From: CALOFP01 sp942492635
GTDB taxonomy: Bacteria; UBP6; UBA1177; CALOFP01
NCBI GenBank assembly: GCA_942492635.1
Contig: CALOFP010000001.1
Location: 496,001 to 560,000 of the forward strand
Length of the DNA stretch: 64,000 nucleotides
Direction: 5' to 3'
Part shown: positions 8,394 through 16,854 of the stretch, in pieces
How positions within the stretch are numbered: the stretch's first letter is position 1
Layout: each line of letters opens with the position of its first letter
Notes under the pieces: model-generated
What the model was told of the DNA's origin: nothing
Databases searched by the model: none
Seen by the model: the letters and a program-made list of their open reading frames with translations, nothing else
Translations under genes and position numbers: made by a program

Positions 8394-10580
8394 TTAGTTA
8401 CTCATGATAATTCTTCTATTTTCCGGAACGAAATCCCGGGGATCGATCTCACCACCGAGTCTGTCCATATACTCAACAAGAGCATCACGGATCGAGATGG
8501 ATGTATCGAGCCTTGTGGTATTGAGCTTGAGCATCTTGAAACCCGAACCACCCTTACCCATGTAGTCGTTGGTAGCCATCTTGAAAATGGCGAAGGGAAG
8601 GATAAGTTTGTAATCTTCAACAATCTTCACTCCACCGATTTCGAGATTCTTTGTAAGAGCGTAGGAATCCCGCGCATCCTGAAGCTCTTTCGACGGTGAA
8701 CAGTCAAGTTCCATGTGCATACCGGCAACCTGGACCTGGGATTTGCAACCGCGGGAAGATGACTTACGGGCGATGTAATCAAACATCTCCTGGAGCTCGG
8801 CTCCACTCATGTAGAGAATAGATATTGAGTTCTCAAAGGGGAAAACTTCATAGAGCTTCTCCCTTCGGATCTCGCCTGTGGGAATATCTGCCCTGATACC
8901 CATGGAGTTGGTTACAGCGAACTGTGCACGAACAAGATCGTGGTACATCATGGCGTCGGTTACCATATTGCCGAGAGGACTGTCTCCTCCGTTGGGATCG
9001 TTTCTGAGAATCGTGGACTTTGCAACGCCAACCACAGCGTTCATATCCTGCTCAAGAGCCAGAGTACGCTCGTAGGGGTTGAGAATTGTTTTCATCCTCG
9101 GATCTTCGGGAACGCTGTCAACGACATTCTTTGTCTTGTAGCGATGCCACACGATCTCCGGCCATTTTCTATCCCTCTTCTCTACTGCAACCTCTAGCTG
9201 GCCGACAACCTTCAGGTTGACACCGGAGTGAACAACGAGAACGTCTCGTCCGTCAATACCCTTGAGAACCTTCACTGGATCGAGAATAACGTGGTGATGA
9301 CCACCCATTACGATATCCACACCCTCGATCTTCTCTGCGAGCTCGTAGTCCTCGTTAAGTCCCTTGTGGGAAAGAAGAACTACGATGTCACATTTCGGAC
9401 GGATCATATCCACATAGAGCTGGGACATGATGAAGGGATTGAGTCCATTGAACCCGAGGCTGTTGCCGATATCGGATATTGATGAAAGGGAGGAATCGTT
9501 TCCAACTCCGACAACACCGACCCTGAGTCCTTCCTTGTTGAGAATCACGTAGGGAAGAGTGATATCCTTGAGTCCCTTGTGGTTCTGTTCGTAGAACATG
9601 TAGTTTGAAGCGAGAAGCGGAAAACCGCCTGATTTTTTGTACGCCGTGACGAAACCGCTTGTTCCGTTATCGAACTCGTGGTTTCCTATTGTCATGGCAT
9701 CGACTCCGAGAGTCTGCATTGACTTCATTTCAACCTCTCCCTTGAAGAGGTTGAACTGGGGCGCACCCTGAAAGGTATCACCGCTGTCGAAGTAGAAAAC
9801 CGGAGAGTTGCGGAACTCCTCACGGATATTTTTTATGATGGTTGCAGCCCTTGCGACTCCACCCACATTGGCAAGGCCGGGACGGTAATCAAGCTTGTCA
9901 CAGCGACCGTCACGGTTCATATCCTCACTTTTGCTTCTTGCATTGTTGTATTTTGCGAAAGCCTGAAGATCCTCCTCGTCGTCGGGATAGGGAATTGCAG
10001 TACCGTCCTCCGCGATAAAAGTGTTATCAGAGGCACGATAGGGAAAGTCGCATTTGTCGTTCTGGTTTGCATCCCAAACCATGCGGCAATCAAGATAATC
10101 ACAGTTGTGATCGAGATTCTTGTCTTCTTCAGTATCACAGCTGTCGTTTTTGTTAAGATCCCAGCAGAGGATAGTACCCTCAACCTTGTCGAGAATCTTG
10201 CAATCCTCAACACTGCAACCCGGAGTCCCGTCAACGTCCTCAGACTTGTCGCATCTGTCGTTGCCGTTTTTATCCCAGCAGCGCTGACAGTCACGGACAT
10301 CGCAGATGCCGTCCCTATTCAAATCCTCCGAATCCTTATCACATAGCCAAGAAGAACCGCCGGTATCCCAACAGTGCTTCTGATCGGACTGGATTCCCAT
10401 CTTTCTGTCGAACATATTGGGTTCCAGCCAGAAGGGAAAGTACTTAGCATGTGTATCGGTGGTGTGAATAAACACAGCCTTTTTCGGGATTTCAGGACTA
10501 CTCTTTGCATCACCGTAGCTGCTCTGCATGCAGGAAACCACGAATAATGAAATAAGTATTGGAAAGATAATCCTGTTCAT
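8394..10580 (-). CDS. 5'-nucleotidase (UshA/CpdB family) lipoprotein with inserted Asp/Cys repeats
   Basis: 728 residues. Lipobox VVSC puts Cys17 at the membrane. The metallophosphatase motifs are TDTH (about 41-44), DSGDTF (265-270), GNHEFDNG, LLSHKG and GGHHH. The C-terminal 5'-nucleotidase domain follows, with SPLGNMVTDAM, FPFENS and NDYMGKGGSGF. Together they define a dinuclear-metal enzyme that releases phosphate from nucleotides or related esters. Between the first two motifs, residues about 52-236 are an extra segment with five D-x-N-x-[DN]-x-x-C-D units (for example DLNRDGICD, DKNGNDRCD, DMNRDGRCD). These resemble calcium-loop repeats with added Cys. Surface anchoring and neighbours point to extracellular nucleotide use. 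Confidence 0.88.
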   Translation of the reverse strand: MNRIIFPILISLFVVSCMQSSYGDAKSSPEIPKKAVFIHTTDTHAKYFPFWLEPNMFDRKMGIQSDQKHCWDTGGSSWLCDKDSEDLNRDGICDVRDCQRCWDKNGNDRCDKSEDVDGTPGCSVEDCKILDKVEGTILCWDLNKNDSCDTEEDKNLDHNCDYLDCRMVWDANQNDKCDFPYRASDNTFIAEDGTAIPYPDDEEDLQAFAKYNNARSKSEDMNRDGRCDKLDYRPGLANVGGVARAATIIKNIREEFRNSPVFYFDSGDTFQGAPQFNLFKGEVEMKSMQTLGVDAMTIGNHEFDNGTSGFVTAYKKSGGFPLLASNYMFYEQNHKGLKDITLPYVILNKEGLRVGVVGVGNDSSLSSISDIGNSLGFNGLNPFIMSQLYVDMIRPKCDIVVLLSHKGLNEDYELAEKIEGVDIVMGGHHHVILDPVKVLKGIDGRDVLVVHSGVNLKVVGQLEVAVEKRDRKWPEIVWHRYKTKNVVDSVPEDPRMKTILNPYERTLALEQDMNAVVGVAKSTILRNDPNGGDSPLGNMVTDAMMYHDLVRAQFAVTNSMGIRADIPTGEIRREKLYEVFPFENSISILYMSGAELQEMFDYIARKSSSRGCKSQVQVAGMHMELDCSPSKELQDARDSYALTKNLEIGGVKIVEDYKLILPFAIFKMATNDYMGKGGSGFKMLKLNTTRLDTSISIRDALVEYMDRLGGEIDPRDFVPENRRIIMSN

Positions 10581-10633
10581 GAAATTTCCTTGATAAAAAT
10601 TTAGTAAAAACTTTTAAATTCGAAAATTGATTA

Positions 10634-12163
10634 CTATTTTACAATAGCGTCGTCAGCAATGACGTAGATTGTATATGTGCCGTAGGAAAGATCGTAGATA
10701 CCGGTGATGCTTGTAACTGTATCTCCTACTGCAAGATTTGCTGTCGCTTCCTTTGCATATGTGTTGGCAACATCAAATTTGTCTTCGCCTTCAAACTTGA
10801 CCAGGTAGTGGTTGGCCTCACTTGGAAGTTCTGCTACAACAAGGTTTGTAGAAACCTTTACAAGTCTACCTTTGTAGCTGTCGTTGAGATCAGCTTTTGC
10901 AACTGCTGCTGCTGCAGGAACTTCTGCAGTTCCGGTCTTTGCAGTAACCTTTCCCTTAAGCTGGCGAATACCCTCGTATGAAGCAACCTTTGCTGCTATT
11001 GTTATTACATCACCTGTTGTGAATTGAACGTCGCTGGAAACCTTGTAAACAGAGATTCCTGCACTTCCGTCTTTCTCGGAAACGTAGAAAGAGAACTGCT
11101 TTCCTGTATCATAGTCATATTCCTTAACAGGGCTGATAACAACAACATCTTTTATCTCGAGTTCTGTATCATCAGCGATGTTACCAGCCTGGATCTTGGC
11201 AATCTGGCTGTCTGCACCTGTGTCACCTGTGTCACCTGTGTCACCGGAATCACCATCTTTTACAAGGTCATCAGCATCTCTCGGTGCAAGCTTGAAAGCG
11301 TCGTAATTGTAAACAAGAATTCCTGTGATGCTCTTGAACGGTCCTTTACGATCGCCTATGTAGTAGATGGACTTGTCAATAGCGAGACCATCTGTAATTT
11401 CCCACATTCCGTGACCGAGGTTTTCGTTTGTAGTATCAACATTTTCGACCTTAACAAGAACACTCTCGTACTCTTCTGCTTTGGCGCCGTGATCGCCCTT
11501 TACAGGCTTCCACTCACCGCTTACATCCTCGAATTTTGTTCTTACATCGGCAGGCTTCACAACTGCAGGAGCAGGAAGTTCAGCTGTTCCAAGCTTCTCG
11601 ATAACTATCGGCTCTTCCTTGGATGCACCCTCAACCTGTGTAGCTTCGTAGTACTCTTTTACAACACCGGAAACCTTTATCTTGTCACCACGTTTATAAA
11701 GACCGAGCTCTACGTTGAAAAGGTGAACATAAACACCTGAGTAAGGTTTTGCTTCCTTGATAAGCTCAGAAACGAAAAGACCCTTTATACCGGTCTTCTC
11801 ATGAGATTCCTTGTCTTCGTTGTGAACAAGTGCTGTTACAACTGCTTCGAACTCAACTGCCTCACCCTCAGCGATAGCACCTGTCTGAATCTTTTCAATT
11901 GTATTGTCGTAATCACCGGAGCCTGTGTCGCCTGTGTCGCCTGTGTCGCCTGTGTCACCTGTGTCTCCCGTGTCTCCTGTGTCACCGGAATCTCCAGTGT
12001 CACCGCTGTCTCCGGAATCACCGTTGTCGGTATCGACAGTTGTTGTGTTGTCTCCGTTGTCCTTGTCCTTATCATCGCTGGAAGCTGATGTTCCGCAGGA
12101 AACTGCAAAAATCATCGCCATAAAAGAGATAAGTACAAGAAGATTTCTTAATCTAAGTTTCAT
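10634..12163 (-). CDS. Lipoprotein with Gly-Asp-Thr linker and two OB-fold-like domains
   Basis: 509 residues; GGGGAGG precedes the ATG. Lipobox FAVSC gives Cys23. A low-complexity tether of GDTGD/GDSGD units follows (about 45-85), and a shorter copy lies near residue 310 between two domains. Each domain has the strand order of YhcR/ExeM OB-folds: KDVVVISPV, FSFYVSEKDGSAGISVY, FTTGDVITI, then GRLVKVS. In secreted nucleases such domains accompany 5'-nucleotidase or nuclease modules; here the nucleotidase is the next gene (53-nt gap). The second domain is a close paralogue of that in the 12563 gene. A nucleic-acid or nucleotide-binding role is inferred. Confidence 0.75.
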   Translation of the reverse strand: MKLRLRNLLVLISFMAMIFAVSCGTSASSDDKDKDNGDNTTTVDTDNGDSGDSGDTGDSGDTGDTGDTGDTGDTGDTGDTGSGDYDNTIEKIQTGAIAEGEAVEFEAVVTALVHNEDKESHEKTGIKGLFVSELIKEAKPYSGVYVHLFNVELGLYKRGDKIKVSGVVKEYYEATQVEGASKEEPIVIEKLGTAELPAPAVVKPADVRTKFEDVSGEWKPVKGDHGAKAEEYESVLVKVENVDTTNENLGHGMWEITDGLAIDKSIYYIGDRKGPFKSITGILVYNYDAFKLAPRDADDLVKDGDSGDTGDTGDTGADSQIAKIQAGNIADDTELEIKDVVVISPVKEYDYDTGKQFSFYVSEKDGSAGISVYKVSSDVQFTTGDVITIAAKVASYEGIRQLKGKVTAKTGTAEVPAAAAVAKADLNDSYKGRLVKVSTNLVVAELPSEANHYLVKFEGEDKFDVANTYAKEATANLAVGDTVTSITGIYDLSYGTYTIYVIADDAIVK

Positions 12164-12562
12164 AGAATCCTCCCCAAAAAAATAAATAGCCAGTAAACAC
12201 TACATAGAATACTCTATTTTGTAAAAATGAAAACATAAATCTATAACCATAAGCAAAGACTAAGGAAAAACAGCTGTAATTCAGAAAAGTTATTTCCCGG
12301 CAAATTCGATCCCCCACAAAAAAGTAAGCCATTTCAAATGTATGTGATCGAACGACCGAAACATTTTATTAAAACATTTTCCTATTGCAAATTATTAATC
12401 CTCAAGAGCGGTTTGATTGCCGACAACCACTGTTATTACAGAGTGAAAACAAACAGATAAAGTTAATCACCCATATTTTTGCAATCTATATTGAATGCTG
12501 TGCAGATGTTAGAAGATTTAGATGGAAGTTTCGATCAGTTGAATTGAAGAAGAATCAGCAAT
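12164..12562. other. Intergenic region between two OB-fold lipoproteins
   Basis: 399 nt, AT-rich. It follows the stop of the 12563 gene and precedes the 10634 gene on the minus strand, so it probably holds a promoter for the latter. I see no clear -35/-10 pair, terminator hairpin or RNA. A 67-codon plus-strand frame here looks spurious. Confidence 0.4.
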
Positions 12563-13555
12563 TTACTCGGCGGCCTTTTCGACTATAGCACCGTCAGCAA
12601 GAACGTTAATTACGTTTTTGTTTTTAGCGAAATCGTAAATTCCTGTAATGCTTGTCACAACATCTCCTACAGCCAGTCCATTCGTGGCGCTGTTGGCATA
12701 GTAGTTACCAATTGAAAAGTTGTCTTCACCTTCAAAAAGTACAAGATAGCCATTTTCCTTAACAGGAAGTGCAGCAACCTTGAGGTTTGTTGAAACAGTA
12801 ACGAGTTTTCCCCTGTAGCTGTCATTAAGGTCTGCTTTTGCTACAGAAATCGCCGCTGGAACCGTTGCTGTACCTGTTTTGGCTGTAACCTTTCCCTTAA
12901 GCTCTATAAGACCTTCGTATTCTGCAACTACAGCATCTATTGTAACTACATCGCCTGTTGAAAACTCAACATCTCTGGAAGCCTTGTAAACAGTTATACC
13001 TGCGCTACCATCTTTCTCGGAAACATAGAAGGAGTAAAGGTCCTTATACTTATCTTTTACAATTGGGCTGACTACAACAACATCCTTGATTTCAAGCTCT
13101 GTGTTAACAGCGATGTCACCTTTTCGAATTTTTGCTATATCACTCAGAACAGTATCGGGTGTATCGGAATCCGTATCCTCAATACCGTCTGAATCTACAT
13201 CATCCTCTGTATCTTCGATGATATCTCCGTCTGTTGCTTCGTCGCTTGGCTCCACATCACCGTCGTCTGTTGCTTCATCGTTGGGCTCGACATTGCCGTC
13301 ATCTTTTACATCATTGCCATCGTCGTTGAGATCGTCTTTAGCGTCCTCATCATTCGTTGCGTCGTCTTTAGCGTCGACGTCACTCTTTCCGTCGTCTGTT
13401 GTGCCGTCGGCATCGTTGACGGCTTCCTCGGAATCCGTAACTACATCAGCATCTGTCTTCTCGTCACTCTTCGAGTTATCGTCTCCACAGGAAATTGAAA
13501 GAAGCATTGTAAAAATCGAAAAAAGAACAAACAAACTTTTCATTTTAATCTTCAT
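12563..13555 (-). CDS. Lipoprotein with Asp-rich linker and OB-fold-like domain
   Basis: 330 residues. The start at 13555 has GGAGG 7 nt upstream; an upstream in-frame TTG at 13609 would bury the signal peptide. Lipobox LSISC gives Cys23. Residues about 24-155 are very acidic (DDGNDVKDD, EPSDEATD), a flexible anionic tether or calcium-binding stretch. Residues about 160-330 form one OB-fold-like domain highly similar to the second domain of the next gene (shared segments IKDVVV, SFYVSEKDGSAGI, ELKGKVTAKTGTA). It appears to be a duplicated, shortened version of that protein and has its own promoter. Confidence 0.75.
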   Translation of the reverse strand: MKIKMKSLFVLFSIFTMLLSISCGDDNSKSDEKTDADVVTDSEEAVNDADGTTDDGKSDVDAKDDATNDEDAKDDLNDDGNDVKDDGNVEPNDEATDDGDVEPSDEATDGDIIEDTEDDVDSDGIEDTDSDTPDTVLSDIAKIRKGDIAVNTELEIKDVVVVSPIVKDKYKDLYSFYVSEKDGSAGITVYKASRDVEFSTGDVVTIDAVVAEYEGLIELKGKVTAKTGTATVPAAISVAKADLNDSYRGKLVTVSTNLKVAALPVKENGYLVLFEGEDNFSIGNYYANSATNGLAVGDVVTSITGIYDFAKNKNVINVLADGAIVEKAAE

Positions 13556-13624
13556 GAAAAATCCTCCACATAAAAAAACCAAATAAAATAGCAAAAAAGC
13601 TATAGTCAAATATAAACTTGCGCT

Positions 13625-13652
13625 ATTATATTTAAATACTTTCTTTATGCAA
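13625..13652 (-). promoter_or_regulatory. Promoter for the 12563 lipoprotein
   Basis: On the minus strand TTGCAT (13647-13652) and TATAAT (13625-13630) are 16 nt apart. The start would fall about 60 nt before the ATG. Confidence 0.55.
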
Positions 13653-14077
13653 ATTTATAACATGCAATCGTCAGTATTTTTCGTATCACTTTAATTTTTC
13701 TTGAAATACATTTCAAAAACCACACCTTCCAGAGCCGAACTGTTTTATTATTTTTTAAAACACAAGAAAAGCTGAAAGATCATTATTCTATTTATTATCA
13801 TACCTTTACACACTTACAACCACTTTAAAACGGGACATTTTTCTTTATCAGTCAAACAACAAACTATTCACACAAAAAAACCACTTCTTATTTCAATTAA
13901 TTCACGATAATCAACTTGCCTTCTAAAATATCTGTATTTAAAGAGAAAATATTCCAGGCAATCTACAAAACATGAATATTCTAAAACAATTTTTTGTTTA
14001 TCATACCGATTAGGTAACCCGAGATTACTCGTTCAAGAATCATCAAGCATAGTAAAATAATTTGCTCGCTCAACAAA
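13653..14077. other. AT-rich intergenic region
   Basis: This stretch lies between divergent lipoprotein genes. Apart from the two flanking promoters it is homogeneous A/T-rich sequence; I see no gene or stable hairpin. Confidence 0.4.
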
Positions 14078-14106
14078 TTGACACGAATTCAGAGTATACA
14101 TATATT
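14078..14106 (+). promoter_or_regulatory. Promoter for the TPR lipoprotein
   Basis: TTGACA (14078-14083) and TATATT (14101-14106) with 17 nt between them, near-consensus. The leader is short, about 20 nt, and includes CGGAGAG. Confidence 0.7.
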
Positions 14107-14134
14107 TAAAGAGTAACAAATTACGGAGAGTCGA

Positions 14135-15262
14135 ATGCGCCATTTAAGTACCATTTTGATTGTTCTGCTTCTTGCCTCCTGCGCGACAACAAAGGTTGTC
14201 GAGAGAGAGTGTCCTCCCTGCGAAGCCAAACCCGAACCGAAAAAGGAAAAGAAAATCGTCATCAAGGATCCTCTTGTAATCAAACCCAAAAGTCCGGAAC
14301 AATTGGAGAAGGAATCGCTTGAATTTTTCAGCCTGGCCAACTCCTACTTCGACGCGGAAAAGTACGACGAAGCGGCAAAACTCTACACATTCATTATGAA
14401 CGACAATCCTGATTTTCGAGAAAAGGGGTTCATCAACTACAACCTTGCACTCATCCACTTCAAAAAGGAACGTTTCGACAGGGCGGCGGATCACGCAAAA
14501 AAAGCGATCGCCGATCTCCAGAAACCGATGGACAGAAAAGACGCACTTCTTCTCCACCTGGAATCCAACAGACACACTGCCAATTGGAATTCCATCGTCT
14601 CCGACAGCGAGGAGGCTGTGGACAGGGGCAACTACTTTTCACTGACAGAGGATAATGTAAACGAACTTTTTCTGCGCCGGGCGGAAGCTCTCGTCATGCA
14701 GGGAAAAGTTGATGAGGGACGAAAATCAGTCCAGGCGACGATGTTCAAGATCCGCCGGGGGAAAACAAGGACAGATCTGCTATACAACAACGAGTACGCA
14801 ATGGCCAACTTCGTTCTCGGTCGGAGCCACGTTTACGAATTCAAGTCCTTCCAACTGGAGAACAATGAAAAGAGCCTCGCCAAGAAGTGCACCTACATAC
14901 TCGATGCCCAGACAAAATTCATCCAGGCAATAAAAGTCGGAATCATCTACTGGAGTAACGCAAGCGCATTTGAAATAGCAGATCTCTACAAGGCACTTTA
15001 CGAAGAGATGGAAAACTACAAAATACCTGATGATCTGGAAGGCGAAGAGCGAGATGTTTACCGCTGCGAGCTTTGGAACAGAATTTCCGTACTGTTGAAA
15101 AAAGCACGCCGCACATTAAAAAAGAGCCTCGAAGCGGCGAAAAGAATAAATGAAATCAACGAATACACCGAAAAAAGCTTCAAAATGATCTCAGAGATCG
15201 AAAAAATCTACAACATGAAGGAACAAACCTGCAAAAAAGGCGGATTGCAGCCGGGTTTGTAG
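14135..15262 (+). CDS. TPR lipoprotein
   Basis: 375 residues; CGGAGAG precedes the ATG. Lipobox LLLASC gives Cys16, followed by a Cys/Pro/Lys-rich tether (CPPCEAKPEPKKEKK). From about residue 55 there are TPR-like helical pairs (FFSLANSYFDAEKYDEAAKLY, INYNLALIHFKKERFDRAADHA), and the helical region continues to the C-terminus. Such lipoproteins act as periplasmic scaffolds, for example in outer-membrane assembly or gliding machinery, but no specific match is evident. The stop codon overlaps one arm of an 11-bp inverted repeat that bounds the repeat-rich gap downstream. Confidence 0.75.
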   Translation: MRHLSTILIVLLLASCATTKVVERECPPCEAKPEPKKEKKIVIKDPLVIKPKSPEQLEKESLEFFSLANSYFDAEKYDEAAKLYTFIMNDNPDFREKGFINYNLALIHFKKERFDRAADHAKKAIADLQKPMDRKDALLLHLESNRHTANWNSIVSDSEEAVDRGNYFSLTEDNVNELFLRRAEALVMQGKVDEGRKSVQATMFKIRRGKTRTDLLYNNEYAMANFVLGRSHVYEFKSFQLENNEKSLAKKCTYILDAQTKFIQAIKVGIIYWSNASAFEIADLYKALYEEMENYKIPDDLEGEERDVYRCELWNRISVLLKKARRTLKKSLEAAKRINEINEYTEKSFKMISEIEKIYNMKEQTCKKGGLQPGL

Positions 15263-15773
15263 GGGCGTGCCGGCGTGTGCGCCAGGAATATAGAACGCTT
15301 CGCTTGTGAACGCTGACGCTTGAGAACGGCGCGCTTCGCGGCCTTGTGAACGCCTGCGCTTCGCCAGGCTTGAGCGGGAAAAGCCTCGGTATTATCAAAC
15401 ATCTCCGACAACCAACTGATTCCATTACCATACCGTAGCGACGTTGCATCCAACGTCGTTGCGAATTGATTCAATTTCTCACAATGCGGCAGCACCATGA
15501 TTCCCGAGACAATTTAAATCACCAAAGCACCCTTGAACGAACCCCGAAGGGATGGAAGGATTATAGAAAACAACAACATAAACAACCTATTATCCGGAAC
15601 CCCCGAAGGTGGTGACACTGTTCCCATCCATTTTTTCCTGCCGTTTTCAGGATTCGTGCGGATCTGTATCGGGAGATAACCCCTCCTCCGCCTCCCCTCA
15701 CAATGAGGGGAGGGACCAAAAACAGGTCTGCACATTAAGGAAATGACGGGCGTTCCAACGAAACGCCCCTACA
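15258..15773. repeat. Repeat-rich noncoding segment bounded by 11-bp inverted repeats
   Basis: TGTAGGGGCGT at 15258-15268 recurs inverted at 15763-15773. Inside are two imperfect 40-nt units (CTTGTGAACGC at 15303 and 15343), a palindrome at 15434-15464, a CCCCTC/GAGGGG inverted repeat (about 15690-15714) and a GGGCGTT/AACGCCC hairpin near the right end. I find no plausible gene in any frame. It looks like an accumulation of small dispersed palindromic elements between the TPR lipoprotein and pstC. Confidence 0.5.
15434..15464. repeat. Dispersed palindrome, copy 1
   Basis: The core is ACGTTG-N4-CAACGT with flanking CCGTAGCG. The same core with a 4-nt loop occurs near 31713 and 37001, always in intergenic DNA. 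Confidence 0.55.
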
Positions 15774-15851
15774 TTGATTTTCACGACTATACCTTCTTTT
15801 TATTGGTTCTTCACCATTTTAAAATACCCGAAACTAATTTCTCACGGTCCC

Positions 15852-15883
15852 CTAACACTTCGTTAACACTTTTGGGATAGATA
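15852..15883 (+). promoter_or_regulatory. Pho box and -10 of pstC
   Basis: CTAACAC at 15852 and TTAACAC at 15863 are 11 nt apart, with a weaker CTCACGG at 15841. TAGATA at 15878-15883 is a -10 candidate starting 15 nt after the last repeat start. The same arrangement precedes pstS. This is the layout of PhoB/PhoP activator boxes that replace a -35. Confidence 0.65.
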
Positions 15884-15909
15884 TCTTCCAGTTTTTGTCC
15901 GGAGGTATT

Positions 15910-16854
15910 ATGAGGAAAAAAGAGGACAGGTTTTCAATTCATATCGAGAACGGATTCAGATCACTGACTGCAATTTCGGCTTTTTCGGTTCTCGTTATTC
16001 TTTCGCTCATGTTTATTCTTCTCATCTACAACTCGAGGCTGGCTATTGCCAAGTTCGGATTCGATTTCATTTTTTCTGCGGAGTGGAATCCGGCGACACA
16101 TGAGTACGGCGCCCTTTCGAGTATGTACGGTACGCTGATTTCGACGGTTATTGCGATGGCTATCGCTGTTCCGATGTCCGTCGTTATCGCCCTTTTTCTT
16201 GTGGAGATGGCCCATCCCGCCGTTGCAAAGGTTGTGGGCGGCGCTATTGAGCTTCTTGCGGCGATTCCCAGCATCATTTACGGAATGTGGGGACTTTTCG
16301 TTCTGGCTCCGTTCATGTCCGATCATGTTCAGCCCTTTCTCATCGATACTTTCGGTGAACTCCCAGTAATCGGCACGCTTTTCAGTGGTGCTCCGATGGG
16401 TATCGGATTGCTGACGGCGGGAATTATTCTGGCTCTCATGATTCTCCCCTTCATTTCCAGCATCATGCGGGACATTTTCATCATGGTTCCGACTCAGACG
16501 AGGGAATCGGGATTCGGTATGGGATCGACTACCTGGGAGGTGACGAGAAAGATCACTCTCCGCTACGGAATAAAGGGAATGGTGGGAGCCTGCTTCCTGG
16601 GACTCGGCCGCGCGCTTGGAGAAACGATGGCTGTTACGTTCGTTATCGGAAATTCCCACGAGATTTCCGCTTCGCTCATGAATGCGGGAAATTCGATCGC
16701 GTCGACTCTTGCAAACGAGTTCGCCGAGGCGAGTGAGCCGATCTATCTCCACTCGTTGATGATGCTCGGAGTAATTCTTCTCGCAATGACATTTGTTATC
16801 CAGCTTTCGGCCCAGCTCTGGGTTAATCGCATAAGAAAAGGTATGGGATCATGA
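15910..16854 (+). CDS. pstC: Phosphate ABC transporter permease PstC
   Basis: 314 residues. The start is the ATG at 15910 with GGAGGT just before it; an upstream in-frame TTG at 15895 was rejected. About six membrane helices flank a binding-protein-dependent permease domain with the cytoplasmic EAA-like loop around TRESGFGMGSTTWEV and GLGRALGETMAVTFVIGN, typical of PstC. With PstA it forms the inner-membrane channel for high-affinity phosphate uptake, energised by PstB. The stop overlaps the start of pstA (ATGA). A Pho box lies upstream. Confidence 0.95.
   Translation: MRKKEDRFSIHIENGFRSLTAISAFSVLVILSLMFILLIYNSRLAIAKFGFDFIFSAEWNPATHEYGALSSMYGTLISTVIAMAIAVPMSVVIALFLVEMAHPAVAKVVGGAIELLAAIPSIIYGMWGLFVLAPFMSDHVQPFLIDTFGELPVIGTLFSGAPMGIGLLTAGIILALMILPFISSIMRDIFIMVPTQTRESGFGMGSTTWEVTRKITLRYGIKGMVGACFLGLGRALGETMAVTFVIGNSHEISASLMNAGNSIASTLANEFAEASEPIYLHSLMMLGVILLAMTFVIQLSAQLWVNRIRKGMGS

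Noticed and set aside
11925..12030. Possible minisatellite
   Set aside because: The repeats are in frame and encode the Gly-Asp-Thr/Ser tether of a lipoprotein, so they belong to the gene.
12385..12588. 67-codon plus-strand frame in an intergenic gap
   Set aside because: No ribosome site, no signal or domain, and it runs into the antisense of the next gene.
13556..13609. Upstream TTG start for the 12563 lipoprotein
   Set aside because: It would place the lipoprotein signal behind an extra hydrophobic segment; the ATG at 13555 has a good GGAGG.
15293..15380. Possible CRISPR-like repeats
   Set aside because: Only two imperfect 40-nt units with no unique spacers of regular length and no cas genes; treated as tandem intergenic repeats.
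15961..16752. 263-codon minus-strand open frame
   Set aside because: Antisense to pstC; composition is a mirror of membrane-helix codons.
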